Below are positions 13,727-27,000 of a DNA stretch of 64,000 nucleotides, piece by piece; the stretch's first letter is position 1, and the number at the start of each line of letters is the position of its first letter. The DNA lies in the NCBI RefSeq assembly GCF_964019385.1, contig NC_088646.1, forward strand, positions 6,171,687 through 6,235,686. Direction: 5' to 3'. The stretch is from Sycon ciliatum (lineage: Eukaryota; Porifera; Calcarea; Leucosolenida; Sycettidae). The translations under genes and the position numbers were made by a program. The notes beneath the pieces are model-generated. The model had not been told where the DNA came from, made no database searches, and saw only the letters and a program-made list of their open reading frames with translations.

Positions 13727-16700
13727 TTATTTGTCCTTCCTTACCTATGATATGCCGTAAGCAGTATGGCTGTCCATCTCGAACAGACAATGCCTTGTAG
13801 CAGTTCGACGGAAAGTGAAAAAGGCGCGAAGAAAACTGCGAAGACACCAACACACAACACACACGCGGTCAGAACTTGACAAAGACGACAAGAATGCAAA
13901 GAAAGTGAAAGTGTCAGCACTGTATCAGCCCAATGGTGAATGCCCGAGCAGCAAGTGCCACACAACTGACGTTAAGAACTCTACGGTAGATACTTGTACG
14001 GCAATACGGCAGTAAGCACAGTGTCAAGCCTACCTGCTTCGTAGATGGATGATCCAGCGGCTCAAGTCGGTACAGCTGATTGTACTGCTCGACCTCGGCG
14101 ACTGGCTCTGTGCACATGCAAGAGTGAACAAAGGACATATAGAACACACCGTTTAATAGCCAGAAATAAAAGATAGTGTCAAGCGGCCAAGCCCCATGTA
14201 GAGATGAATCATACCGTGTACGTATCCTGAAACACGAGACCTGGTAAACTCAGTGATTTACGGGCTGTAGCAAAGGCAATGTTATCCTTGAAATGACGTA
14301 TTATTTTAACCCTTTATGGACGGATTACTAGCACAGTACGCACCAGAATTACAAGATGTCTGTACAATTTTCAACTTTACCATGTCATAACTTTGGTGTC
14401 CTTCACTTGATTTTCACAATCAAGGGCTCATTGGAAAGCTCTTGACGAGAGCAACGCCAGGGTACCAATCTCCATTATCCGGCCGCCACAAATCAGGCGC
14501 GGTAACACAGCAAAGTCGTCTCCAAGCCTGATATGCAAGCCAATTCGTCCCATCAACGCCATTCCACTCTCCTTCATCGCAGAACGCTCAAATCTGTTTG
14601 AGACGATTCAAACTTCAGCCGGCTACGTCATTATCATGTGCTCAGTCGCTCAAAGAGCACACGAAAAGGGGTTTTCCCCCAAAATGGCGAAATGATCGAT
14701 CAAAAATTTGAATTTGCCGAGGTAAGAATACGGCGTGCGATATCTCTGGCGTCCGACATCGTAACTCTTCGGCGATTATTGCATTGGACAGCTTGGAGTT
14801 TCCGCTACCACGTAGACCCTTCGATTATGGAATTTGCTCAAGAAACGATGGAGTTACGAAGATTTTACCGCCTGCAGACTTTCGATCTTATTAGATCGAA
14901 ACTCGTACAGTCCGTCCACAAAGGGTTAATAGTGTCGGTGCTTGATGGCATATAATGAACATAACCAATACAAGGAAGTGAGGGTGAATTCAACCACGGA
15001 CCGAGAGCAAAGATGAAATTAAGAGAAAAAGGAAAAAAAACACTTGAATAGTTTGCAGGCAACCTGCCTACACTCAAGAGAGCACTGAAACAATACTACT
15101 AATGGGTTTGTGTGAAATGCAGTGCTCTCTTGTGTATAGGCAGGTTACCTGCAAACTATTCAAGTGCAATGAAGCTACGTGAAGCGTCCTTCAAGATACT
15201 GTACAAGCAAAAATATTCGTCTGGAATTTAATTTCGCCTTTTTCGTCCAAGGAGCTTTGGGACTAAATTAAATGACGGACGAATGTCGATTTGTCCAGCG
15301 TTTCTATGCACTGTTATAGTCCATGGACTAAATTTTCAACCGGACGAAATCCCTTTCTTTGGAGTTGGACGAAATTATTGACCGACGAAATTTTCTGCCT
15401 GTACAGTATTGAAAAAAACACATATCTTCATTAGAACACATAGGTGCCTATGGGTAGCGACTTAGCGAGTAGCTTCCCGCTGACGGTGATTCTGAGTAGA
15501 GAGGGAGAAGGTGCAGGTGCAGACAACCTGGTTTTCGAATCCAAGGCTGCCGACACCTCCCGTGGATATATTAACGTTCTTGGAAATTTCCGGCACCTCC
15601 GCATATAACAATGTTCCTTTCTAGCCTAGCTTACTCTGAATATCCGAGTAATTTGAATATTTCTCTCAGCCGTAAAGTAAATTACTCCTTGCATGCACTA
15701 CGCCGGGGTTGCTTACCATCATCAGGGACTGGCTGCGCAAAGCTTAGCATCTGCCGCTTAGCTAATTCCTGAAGCACAGAGAAGAGGAAAGACTGTACTT
15801 AGTCTGTCTACCCACGGGGGATAATGTGCAATGGTGCAAAAAAAGACAGCGAACGAATTGAGAAAGAACAATGCAAAAAAAGGATTCGTATAACACTCGT
15901 CAGGAACCACCGTTGTACTGAAGAACAAATTAGAACTAAAGAACAAAAAAAGAAACGAAAGTTTGAGGAGCAACACCTAATTACAGCACTAAAATTGTTA
16001 GTACGCATATCGTCGTTGTCCCCACATGCATTGCTAGAAATCACACCTTGATATTTAGCAGACAAGCATGGTGTCAAGAAAGCATACATCAAGTGCATAA
16101 ACTCAGGTGGGAGAACTAGAAATTCTGCCTTCATTTTGGAATTGGCGGAATTGGATTCTGTTGAAGAAATCTGTGCAGTCGAACGGTGAAAGCGTCATAG
16201 ATTTCTAGAATGAACGGAACTGTGTGGAATCAAACATGCCCAATGTGGAATCAAACATGCCCAATGTGGAATCAAACATGCCCAATGTGGAATCAAACAT
16301 GCCCAATGTGGAATCAAACATGCCCAATGTGGAATCAAACATGCCCAATGTGGAATCAAACATGCCCAATGTGGAATCAAACATGCCCAATGTGGAATCA
16401 AACATGCCCAATGTGGAATCAAACATGCCCAATGTGGAATCAAACATGCCCAATGTGGAATCAAACATGCCCAATGTGGAATCAAACATGCCCAATGTGG
16501 AATCAAACATGCCCAATGCCAACCCACATCTAAGTATAAGACACATACCGTATTTTTCCGGTTGTAAGTCGACCTTTTACGACTTAAAGGGGAACTCCGG
16601 TCCAAAATCACCCCCATTTTTTATTGCGGAATCCATTAGAGTATGTCGTAAGTGGTAGAATGGCGAAAACCGGAAGCTTCTACGACAAGGATAACATACC

Positions 16701-19700
16701 TAAATTACCAATTGCAATTTTCCATATTTGGCACGAGGGGGCCCCCTCCCACCCTGTGACGTAAAACGTTCTCAGCCCGGTCCACTCAGATGAATTTTTC
16801 AAATAATTGAAGCAAGAATGAAAAGTCCTTGGCCATTGTTGAAGTGCTTGTTGTTCTGTGCCATGCCCGATTTATTGTCACGACTCGCTGCTGCGTCTCT
16901 GGATGCAACAATGTCACGAAGAAAGAGGCGCCTGCGGGCTGTCGTAGCATGGCTTTCCTCTGGCTGACGCGAACCTGACGACAGCTTGGCTATGGAGAGT
17001 ATGTTGGAAGGATTTTTCTCCGACGAAAAATAATCGTGTCTGCACTGAGCATTTCACTGAGATATGCTATGAAAGAGATTTCCAACAAGAGTTGCACAAA
17101 GCATTGGTGGCTATAAGCAGAAGCAGCAGCGACGCTTGAAGCCAGGGTCTCTGCCATCCTGAAACTTGGCGGTGCATGTCATACTAATAGTTAGTAGCTC
17201 CTCTACCTCTGCTGCCAGCAAAAGCAGACCATCTTCGATTTACTTCCAGGAACGTGAGCACGATGAGGTAAGTGAACGGCATGATTTTGTGCCGTCCAGA
17301 ACGTAGCTCTAAACGACTACAGTCCTACTCAAAGTCCTCTACTCAAAATCCTAGTCAGTGAAGTCGAGAATTGATGTAATGTACATGGAACGTTATCATG
17401 TGTGTTATTTCGGTTCTCTTTATCTGTAAGTTTCCATTGCGTTACTTTCCGGTTGCAGCTACACTGCCACAAATACAAGGTACAGTATGATTTGTAGTCT
17501 GGAAAATTTCCATGCTGTCATACTGAAGTGGGCACCAAGACGTGTCCACTTTTCGTACAATGGCATGAGAGCACGGGTACAGTCGGCATGTCTGTCCCAC
17601 AATGCCAATATAGGGAGAGCGCACGCCAAAACCAAGGAGGGTGTGCTCAGGTACAGGCTGGAATACACCAAGAGCACAAAGTGGCCAAGAAGCTGCACGA
17701 CAATGTCCTGCAACTTCTTGAAGGACCTGTTGAACGATGTGCATACAACCATTCTCGGCATTCGCCACGGCACCGGCACAACCCCATGCTCCCGAACACA
17801 GTACAGTCTTGTGCCATTGTATCTGTCAACTTTACCAGATTGTTCATGCAGCTGCATTGGTGCAAAGCATGCGCCCACCCGAAAACACAAATATTGCCCG
17901 AGTCAAGAATAGTTATAAATCGTGTCTGTCAACTGTTTTCTACATTCTGCATGCACATGTACCAATGATTATGTGAACGTCAACCAGGCCAAGAAGCATT
18001 ATCATCATCATCATCATGTCCAACTGCTTCCTCAAAGCCCCAGTGCGCATCTGCATTGGCTTCTGGTACAGCTGCTTTATCTTCCATACCACGCAAGACG
18101 GTATCACACGCCGCTGCTTGCGTCCAAAGTATCCATGGGTGAACCATGTGTATTGTCTATACGCCACATGTCTCCAAATCCTGCACAAAACAGTTGGAGA
18201 GATGTAGATACACATACCACGAGTGTCTTCATGATTGTGTAAAAGTAAATAGTTTCAGTGTAAATAGTTTCGGATTCGAATTAATATTTCTATGGGCTAC
18301 TATACTAAAGACACTTTGGCCTTTTTTCAAATTTACATCACTTTTACACACAGTTGAAACACTTACAGTGCTAGGAATAGTATGAATGAAAGACATCGTT
18401 GTACCAGTATAATTATATTGGCATGGGTGCAATAGAACTTCATGATTGTGTGATGGAAGTTGGTGAATTTGAATACTGTACACAAAATCATTGCACAACA
18501 CTTCCCATCTACTTTGTACCGGTACATGAAACATGGAAAGAAAGGAAATAATGAAACCGATTCAGTGTATCCTCACCTGTTTGACCACGGTCCACACCTT
18601 GCCCGAAATTCTTCGAAGGAAAGCAATGCCACCTCGAGCACTGATTTTTGCAGGCAAACAACAGCAAACTCTGAGTGCTGCGTGACGCACTGCAGCCCTT
18701 CCTGCTCGCCGCGTTTACTGAAAGCTGCAGGAACCTCCCAGCAACAAGTCGACTCGACCTCGCTCCACATCATGCTGCATTGTCCGCAACGGCATCAAGC
18801 AGTGCTTCTCACGCGAGCACTTGCAACCAAAGCGTTCTCTTCACGTTCATCTGTTTTGTAGTCTCAGAAATATTACTTGTAGACAGTTTCGCAGACGCTG
18901 ATGCGCGCTTCGGCTCGAACCTAAAAGGCCTCGGTGTTGTTGAATCCAAAGTGGCGTCCACCTCCACACCTCCCGTGGTCTCCTCTTCCTCCAACATGAT
19001 GATCGAATGAATACTAGTACAAGGGTTATTGATTGAAGAAAAACAGTGAATACCTTTTTCAAAATTTCTGCAGGTCTACCATGTACCATTTGAATAAAAA
19101 ATTTGGAGGTCACTGAGAACGTTTTACGTCACAGGGTGGGCGGGGGCCGCCTCGTGCCAAATATGGAAAATTGCAATTGGTAATTTAGGTATGTTATCCT
19201 TGTCGTAGAAGCTTCCGGTTTTCGCCATTCTACCACTTACGACATACTCTAATGGATTCCGCAATAAAAAATGGGGGTGATTTTGGACCGGAGTTCCCCT
19301 TTAAAATAGAAGGAGAAAGGGTGGGGGTCGACTTACAACCGGGAACTATCAGTATCTTACAAAAAAATGACCTGCACTGCATGCACGAGTGCACCATGTT
19401 TATACATTTTTGCCAGTTTATTGGCCTTTTTCAAGGATTGGGACGTTATATCCTCCAATAAGGAATGTTTACATGATTTGTTGATGTGTTAGTAGCAGGA
19501 GGTGGTTAGTAGTGCTTCTTTGGGTGAAAACATTATAACGCAGAATTGAGACCTCCAGATAGGGGGGTCGACTTACAACCGGTAAAATACGGTACACACA
19601 CACGTGAACACACACACGAACACACGCGCGAACATACACGCGCGCACATTTGCACACACACTTGTTGATATGCAGATGAAAGGCATACAGAGCACACAAT

Positions 19701-22700
19701 GAAGCAGCCCGTACCTCGGCTATTTCCGACGATGCAAAGTAGGACTTTGGTCCATCGTCAGCCTTGACACCCAGAGCTTGCAGGAAAGGCGGCGCTCCAG
19801 GAAAGACCGTGGTTGGAATGTTGGAACCGACCGTCCCAGGCTACATTTGGTTGAAAAAAAGAAGGAAAAGAAACCAGGCGACAATGTTACTGACATGTGC
19901 ATATATCTCCAGTAGTTTTCATTTTCCAACCTTAGGACAAGAGTGCAATGTGGTGGTAGTGACGCCCCAAATTAGGAAAAAGGGATAACAAATTGAGAAA
20001 ATGAATATTTTCGAAATGGCGAGTCGCTAAAATGTAGGTTTGCAGCGCACGGCAAACCGTAGTTATCGCGGACAACCGAGCAGCAGGCAAAAGCCACGCG
20101 CGTGGCTAGGCGCGCAACAATGGGGGTGTCTGGCATGCAATGGCGGGCAACCGTACTAGGGAAAGCCCAGGTTGCACCATGAGCACTAGTACGCCCACAG
20201 GCGAGACTACCCCATATTTGCATGAAGGTTGTAGTGCTACGAGTCGTAGTATTAATGCAAGGAGTACGGCAGACAGGGCTCATGCATGGTGCCTAGTCTC
20301 TATATTAGGAAGCAGGTCCTTTCGTGGCACGAAAGGGCTCCAGCTGCAGCGCGCGTGCTAAGTCTCAGCCAAGCGGCAATGCATAGTACTCACCGAGCAG
20401 GCATGCAAGATAAAACTGCAACAAGGCGGTACGGGGAAAGGACTATATCGACTAGTACAGTGCCAGGCAGAGACAGGCGGTATGGCGGAGAAATGCATAT
20501 CACGTATGGAAAAGGCGAAGTCCCCGGTGGCCATCGGACCCACGATAACAGACACCACCATGCTTATATGGAAAATAAGGCGCGAGAGCTCACCAGGTAA
20601 GGTGGGCCGCGGGCAGGAAGACAGAAAATAGAGGACCCAGCATGGGCCGCATAAGCGCGTGGCAAGCGCAAATGGTGTAAGACATACTCACGAAGGCCAC
20701 CACGCGAGAGTGCGGCAGCATGGGCTGTGTACGAGAGTACGATGCCGGGGCAACGCAGGGCGGACCAAGCTGTGGTGGTGCTACACAGCGTACAGGCACG
20801 AAGCACCTCAGCAGTTGGAGGTGGCGATCGCAGTGTCATCATCAGTTCTGGCAGCTAGCAGTAGCAGATGGGCTTGAATTTTTTTAATACTATCAACGAG
20901 GAGCAGCAGGCAACCCTCGTTTCACAATGGTGATTGCATAATCACATGGCAAAACAACAAAAATGGAACCCCATTCTACAGTGCTATGGTGTGTGTGTCT
21001 CGGGGGAGGGGCGATAACCATTAATTATTCTACTACAGCCAATACTAGTACCCACAAGCAATCAAGAATTAGCATCACAACTTCACAATCAACAGGCCAT
21101 CATGCAGCAGCAGCAGCACTATTGTTACCTCTTCCTCTTCCAAGGGTACAAAGTAGGTGGTTCCCCGATCCATGTGTGGTAGTAGAGCAGCTGCCTGCAG
21201 AGTAAAGAACAAATAGATAGAAAACAACCTAAAGAAGATGACACAGCAACGACATAGCTCGATCGCGACATACGTTTCGTCCCCGCTGGACTCATCAGGC
21301 AGTCATCTTCTTAGTTCTTACACGTCTTCATACGGAGCTTCACTCGGGAGAATGAAGTCGAAGACACCACTGCAGCTGTACTTATGGTTGATTAATATGG
21401 TGGTAAAGACACACCTGGCAATATGGCGGTAAATACACGCCTGCCCACACACGCTCTCTAGGCTGCAAAGTTCTGGCACAGAGCTCTCCTTCTCACCACC
21501 ACCACCATCAGTTCGCGCCTGGCGCCAAGTCGATGCATGGTTGGCGGTATCCGAAATAGCAGGCCGGTACATCAGGTAGGGCATGGCACATAGAAGATGA
21601 CACAGGCAATCTTCTTCTTGGATGTCTTCTTACGGAGCTTGACTCGGGAGAATGAAGTTGAAGACACCACTGCAGCTGTACTTATGGACTAGGCGCCAGG
21701 CGCGAACTGATGGTGGTGGTGAGAAGGAGAGCTCTGGGCCAGAACTTTGCAGCCTAGAGAGCGTGTGTGGGCAGGCGTGTATTTACCGCCATATTGCCAG
21801 GTGTGTCTTTACCACCATATTAATCAACCATAAGTACAGCTGCAGTGTTGTCTTCAATTTTTCATTAACCTAAAGAAGATTGAGAAGAAGTTTGGAGGCT
21901 TCCTGCAGTTTCATAGTAGATACAATTGGGTGAACTCACCCATTTGCAGAGTATTGTGGAATGGGTGAGTTCACCCAATTGTATCTACTAAAGAAGATTA
22001 CTTCTAATATTCCCTAGTTGAGGGGATGGGAAAGGGAAAAAAGATACTTCTCTCAGCCAAAGTTTATCTCCCGGATGCACCTACCGTACTTCCGCACATA
22101 TAAGCGCACGGGCTTATCTCCGGATATAAAGCGCACCCCACCCCATTTATAAGCGCATGTGCTTCTATACGATTGGTGAAACACCCAGGAGCTGAATACA
22201 GTACTAAGCATTGTGATAACACCATTGTTTAGGACACAGACAAACCTTTATTGCACATACACGCGCATGTGCTTCTACCTGGATATGTTTACACACACAA
22301 AAGTTGTTGCAGCAGATTTTCGCTTGTAAGCGCATGCGCTTATATGTGAGGAAGTACGGTATCATCAAGCTCTCTGTCACTCTCCCACTCTGCTCCTGGT
22401 ATACTAGTGTGGCCAATACTGGCGGCGGCGGCGGTCAGCCTACCTGTTGGCCATCCTCGTCTTGCTCTTCATCATAGCGTGCATCACCGATTGTCACCAT
22501 TGACGTGGTGGCCATGCCAGCAGTGGTCGGTCCGGACGGCAATTCTCCACCCATGGACTCCTGCTGCGACAATAACATGAAGAGCATAGGCGTAAACACA
22601 CATACAGTCATCTTCGCTAATAACGACTGCGGATATAACGACAATTCGCGAATAACGACAGAATGTCCATGCCCAGAGCAAAGTCCCATCCCACTGTAAT

Positions 22701-23996
22701 ACATATAATGAGACTTCGGGTATAACGACACTTCGCGAATAAGGACACCTTTGTGATGCCCCGCCGAGTGTCGTTATAAGCGAAGTTGACTGTACGTGCA
22801 CATGCCCAAACAACAGACACACATGCATGCATCCACGCACCCACACATGCATGCATCCACGCACCCACACATGCATGCATCCACGCACCCACACACACAA
22901 ACACAGTTCGTCAAAGACTCTGAATCCAACTTACATCAAACTCAGGAAGCATTTTTTTTGTTTCAATAACAAAATAGAATTCACGGTACACACACGTGTC
23001 TAGTAGTGGCAGCACAGCGACAGGTACAGAACCCGATGGGTATCTACAGACATGACTAAATGTTTCCCAAGCACTGGCACACGTCATGCAGGGTTGTAGT
23101 TGCTGGGATTTTCGCTACGCCCATCATCAACCGGGTTTGGAATGCACTGGCCTTGGCTACTACACTATTCTTGTCTAAATGATCGAGTAGACACGCTCAT
23201 GAACACGGTTCAATCAAACATCAACATAAACTAAGCCACAAACACACAAGGAGCTTACGTGTCCAGCTGTGGGATCAGAACCAGCCAGATCAAGATCACT
23301 AAGACCAGATGTGACACCTGAGAGCAGCACAGAACACCAAATAAGGGTGAATGAAGGACCCACGTTCCTTTAATAACCACTGTAGTCCTCTTTTCTCTTG
23401 TGGCCTACTATTTATTATTTGTTGTTGTGTTTCGTTAATTCATACCTCCTGCACGGTTGCGCTGTCCTGGTCAATTTGCAACAGCCTCTTATCACAGAAA
23501 TTGCTTCTACTTTGCTGTACAAGTCACAAACTGTTGTTCCCTCTACGGTCGGGCCAGCTGCTACCCCTCACCAGTCTCTGGCCGAAGAAGACCACAAGGA
23601 CGAGTCGGATGCTTGCACCGCTCTGTCAGCGACTGAAGACAATCGTGAAAGTGAGCCTTCACCCCGTCACTCCTCTACTGAAGCAGACCGCTAGAAATGT
23701 AAGTTGGATCCTACCGGTCAGCCAGCGACTAAACACAGCTGTGAGGACAAGTCAACACTTCGACTCTACCGCTCGTCGACTGAAGGCCAACACCATAATT
23801 ACAGATACTAATCGACAGGTGACGGGCCAGGTACGTTGTGCACAAATGGCGATGGAGTAAGGTAACACCTTGGACAAGCACCCCCAGGTCAGGGTAGTGT
23901 AGGGTGTTCCTAGTACAAACTGTGTCATTGCGCAATGGGTGAAGCCATTCGCATTTTTACCATACTATAAACAATAGATTCATACAGCAGGACTAC

Positions 23997-24083
<87 letters not shown>

Positions 24084-27000
24084 CAAATGGGGTTACCACA
24101 AACTGACCTGACAAGGGCAATTCAGCAGCCTTTGCAGCATAGCTAGCCTGAGAAGCTGACGCACTTAAAGAGCTTGGTGAGTCACTAAGAACAGGCAAGA
24201 AGAAAAGACACGCGACTTCACCACCTGCTACTTAATTGCACAATGAACAAAGACGAAGGTGGCGTGTTTTCAGCACTTTCTTGAAAGTTTCTTCTCCTCT
24301 TTCCACATCTTGAGCGATTGTGTTGCCGCAAATGTGCCAGAGCACAGTATGAGCTACATTACAAAATGCTCTGCTTCTTCTTTCCTCATCTCTGTTGTTG
24401 GGTATAACACCTAGAGTCCAGCCTCACATTTCACCACTCTTGTCAGTTAGAGAAGCTACTCACTTGCCTTTTGTTGAATATTGATCACTCTGTGGGATGT
24501 TCTCAATGGTAATACTTCAAAAGTAGAAGAAAAAGAACACTTCCACTCTTCCACTCAAGCAACACTGAGAACATTTACCAACCATAGGAGAACAAGCATG
24601 TTACACGCTGCGTCAAATCAAAATAAACACACCTAATTGAACGAATTAATAAACCAAAATGACAGTGAAATTTACCTTTCCTGAAACTGTCTAGGTTTGG
24701 AAGAACCGTTGGCAGCCTAAAAAAAAGGAGTAAACACACAGAAAGAGCGAGCTTGAATGCATCCACAGTTTCATCTTTCACTTTGCAAAACTTATGTTCA
24801 ATGTTCTCGCCTACACCCATGATGGGAGGTGCTAACTACAAAACCGATCAAAATTCTCTTCATCAGGAGATGTCTCGGTAGCACGGTAACAGTTTGGCTT
24901 TGTGTACCACTGAAGTGCTCCCATTGTTCTCTCCATCAACCTGACCAACCCAGCAGAAACGTTCTAGCGCCAGTCCCACTGCCACCACCTTGCTCCTAGT
25001 CCTGTTACTCGCTCCTCACTCACGTTGCAAAGGAGTTGGAGCATTCACACGATGCCAAAAAACCCCTGCTCGGGAGTCTACAAAGCATTATAAACTTCGC
25101 CAAGAGTCACCACACTTGATGTCAATAACTGCTTGGGCAGCATTAGCAATACGCAATATTGGCCAAAAACAGTACCAGCAACATTCTTGGGAAAAAATTC
25201 CACACACCTTCCTATCAGGTGGATTACAGCCAATAAAGAAATTGAATGAGAACAATGAATTTAATACAGCAGAGACGTGATAAAACAGCAGACAGAAGAG
25301 TAGCCAGAAACAACAACGGTAAAATGCGTGATATCATACACATAGAAGGAATGACAAAAAGGTGCATAAAGCTCCTTTGTGTGAACATCAACACTTCAAT
25401 TATATAAGTACTATTGAGACAGCTTCTAAACATTCAATAATTTAGCACTACATACAAGTGACAAATGGAAAAAAACCAATCGTCTGAGTGCACACTGCAC
25501 AGGACATTCAGGATGCTCCAACAAATGCAAAGGAACGGATTGCTCAGATTTACCCGAACTTGAATCAAGACAATCATGATGTGGGGTGTATTCCACCCGA
25601 CGAGAAGATGTTGAAAGAATTTGTAGAATTTGTCTTCTTCGAAAATGCTGCTTGCGAGGTGCCGGACGTTTGAACTTTTCCAAAGTGTGATCGCATTTTT
25701 TGTCTCAAGAAAACTATTTACCATATTAGTGCTGCGTTTTTTTTGTAGATTTCGTACATACATCTTGAAGATGCAGATCTTTAAGAAGGTACCTTGCTTT
25801 GTCATCTTTTTTTTCTACTGTAGAAAAATCGTGCCTGGGCGAAGTGGTGATGAAGTTGCACCAGGTGATACCACTGATACGAATCATACCGGGAGCCGGT
25901 TTGATATGCCATCCAGGAAAACGAACATTGTTCGTGGTGAACGCATGGTGCGCTCTAAGACAAGCCGGGCTGAAAAGAAAGGTCTCGCTGTTTCGCCGCT
26001 GCTGTGCATGGCATTAAGCTGCCTGTCCTTATTGTCCTGAAGGAGCGGAACGATGTGCTTGCTAGCACAGTAAGCGGCAAGTTACGAATCCCGGAAAACA
26101 TGTCGCTACAGGCATCAGTCAATGGCTGAATGGCAGCAGGTCTGCTGAACATTTGGCCGACAAAGGACATCAAGAAAGAGAACCAGCATGGTTTGATTGT
26201 GCATGATCAGTACTGTCCTCACGTCAGCCCTGAAACAGCAGCCATACTTTCAACCGTTTGCAACGCGAGCAAAGTAATGATTCCTGGTTGCTGCACCTCC
26301 ATTGCTGCACCTCCATTGCTGCACCTCCATTGACCAGCCACATGACCATTCTGTGAACAAACTCTTCAAGAACTCCATCAAGTTTTCATGGAGCTCCTGG
26401 ATGAAAACTGCATCTGTCAGGACTTGCCACAGGAACCCACATGGGCCAGGGTGCTTACTGTGCCTCGTGGCGCTGATGTGATAGCAGTACAATCATGTAC
26501 TAAATCGCGGTGATACACATGTCAAGCTCACGGGGAATGCACACTCAAATGAAATCCAATGCGGCAGTGTCTTGACGGTTCATCAGTGATTACTGACTGA
26601 TTCCATGTATTAATTAAAAGGTTTGTGACCAGATTGCATTATAATTCATACACAGACCAGCAGAGCACTCACTTCAGTAGGAGTATTGCTTGTACCTATG
26701 ACACACGAATACAACAGCAAAGCACAGCTAATGAGTATTGGCACACGCAATAAATAGAACAACCAGCGCCAAGTCACGTCACAATTGATAAAATGCAAAT
26801 GCCATACAGTGATAATAGGCGAAGCATCGGAACCAGCCGTACTTCCGACGGTTTCAGTCACACCTACACTGACTCACAGAAATCGGAAATCAAATCACCA
26901 TTAGAAATTTCAACTCAGAATTTGACTGCCCTAACTGTTGAAGATATAATAACATCTGGCTTCTGTTGGCGAACAATTTTCTCCTGCTGGAAATACTGGT

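Larger units (their letters stand above)
16548..19592. mobile_element. MITE with CCGTATTTTTCCGG ends, split by a Kolobok transposon
   Basis: Left end ccgtatttttccggttgtaa and right end ttacaaccggtaaaatacgg are inverted, flanked by TA. A short element is thus expanded to about 3 kb by a 2713-bp insertion at TTAA. A related element lies at 47533-47880. Confidence 0.7.

Noticed and set aside
12551..14955. Two similar small genes starting [11 protein letters not shown]
   Set aside because: Both lie within the two copies of a TTAA-flanked MITE and are reading frames by chance.
17442..17976. Overlapping two-strand gene near 17.5-17.9 kb
   Set aside because: The interval lies inside the Kolobok TIRs, and the plus-strand content is explained as transposase remnant.
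20140..20877. Several small genes on both strands in the GC-rich block
   Set aside because: GC-rich DNA has few stops. None has a recognisable domain or splice-consistent structure.
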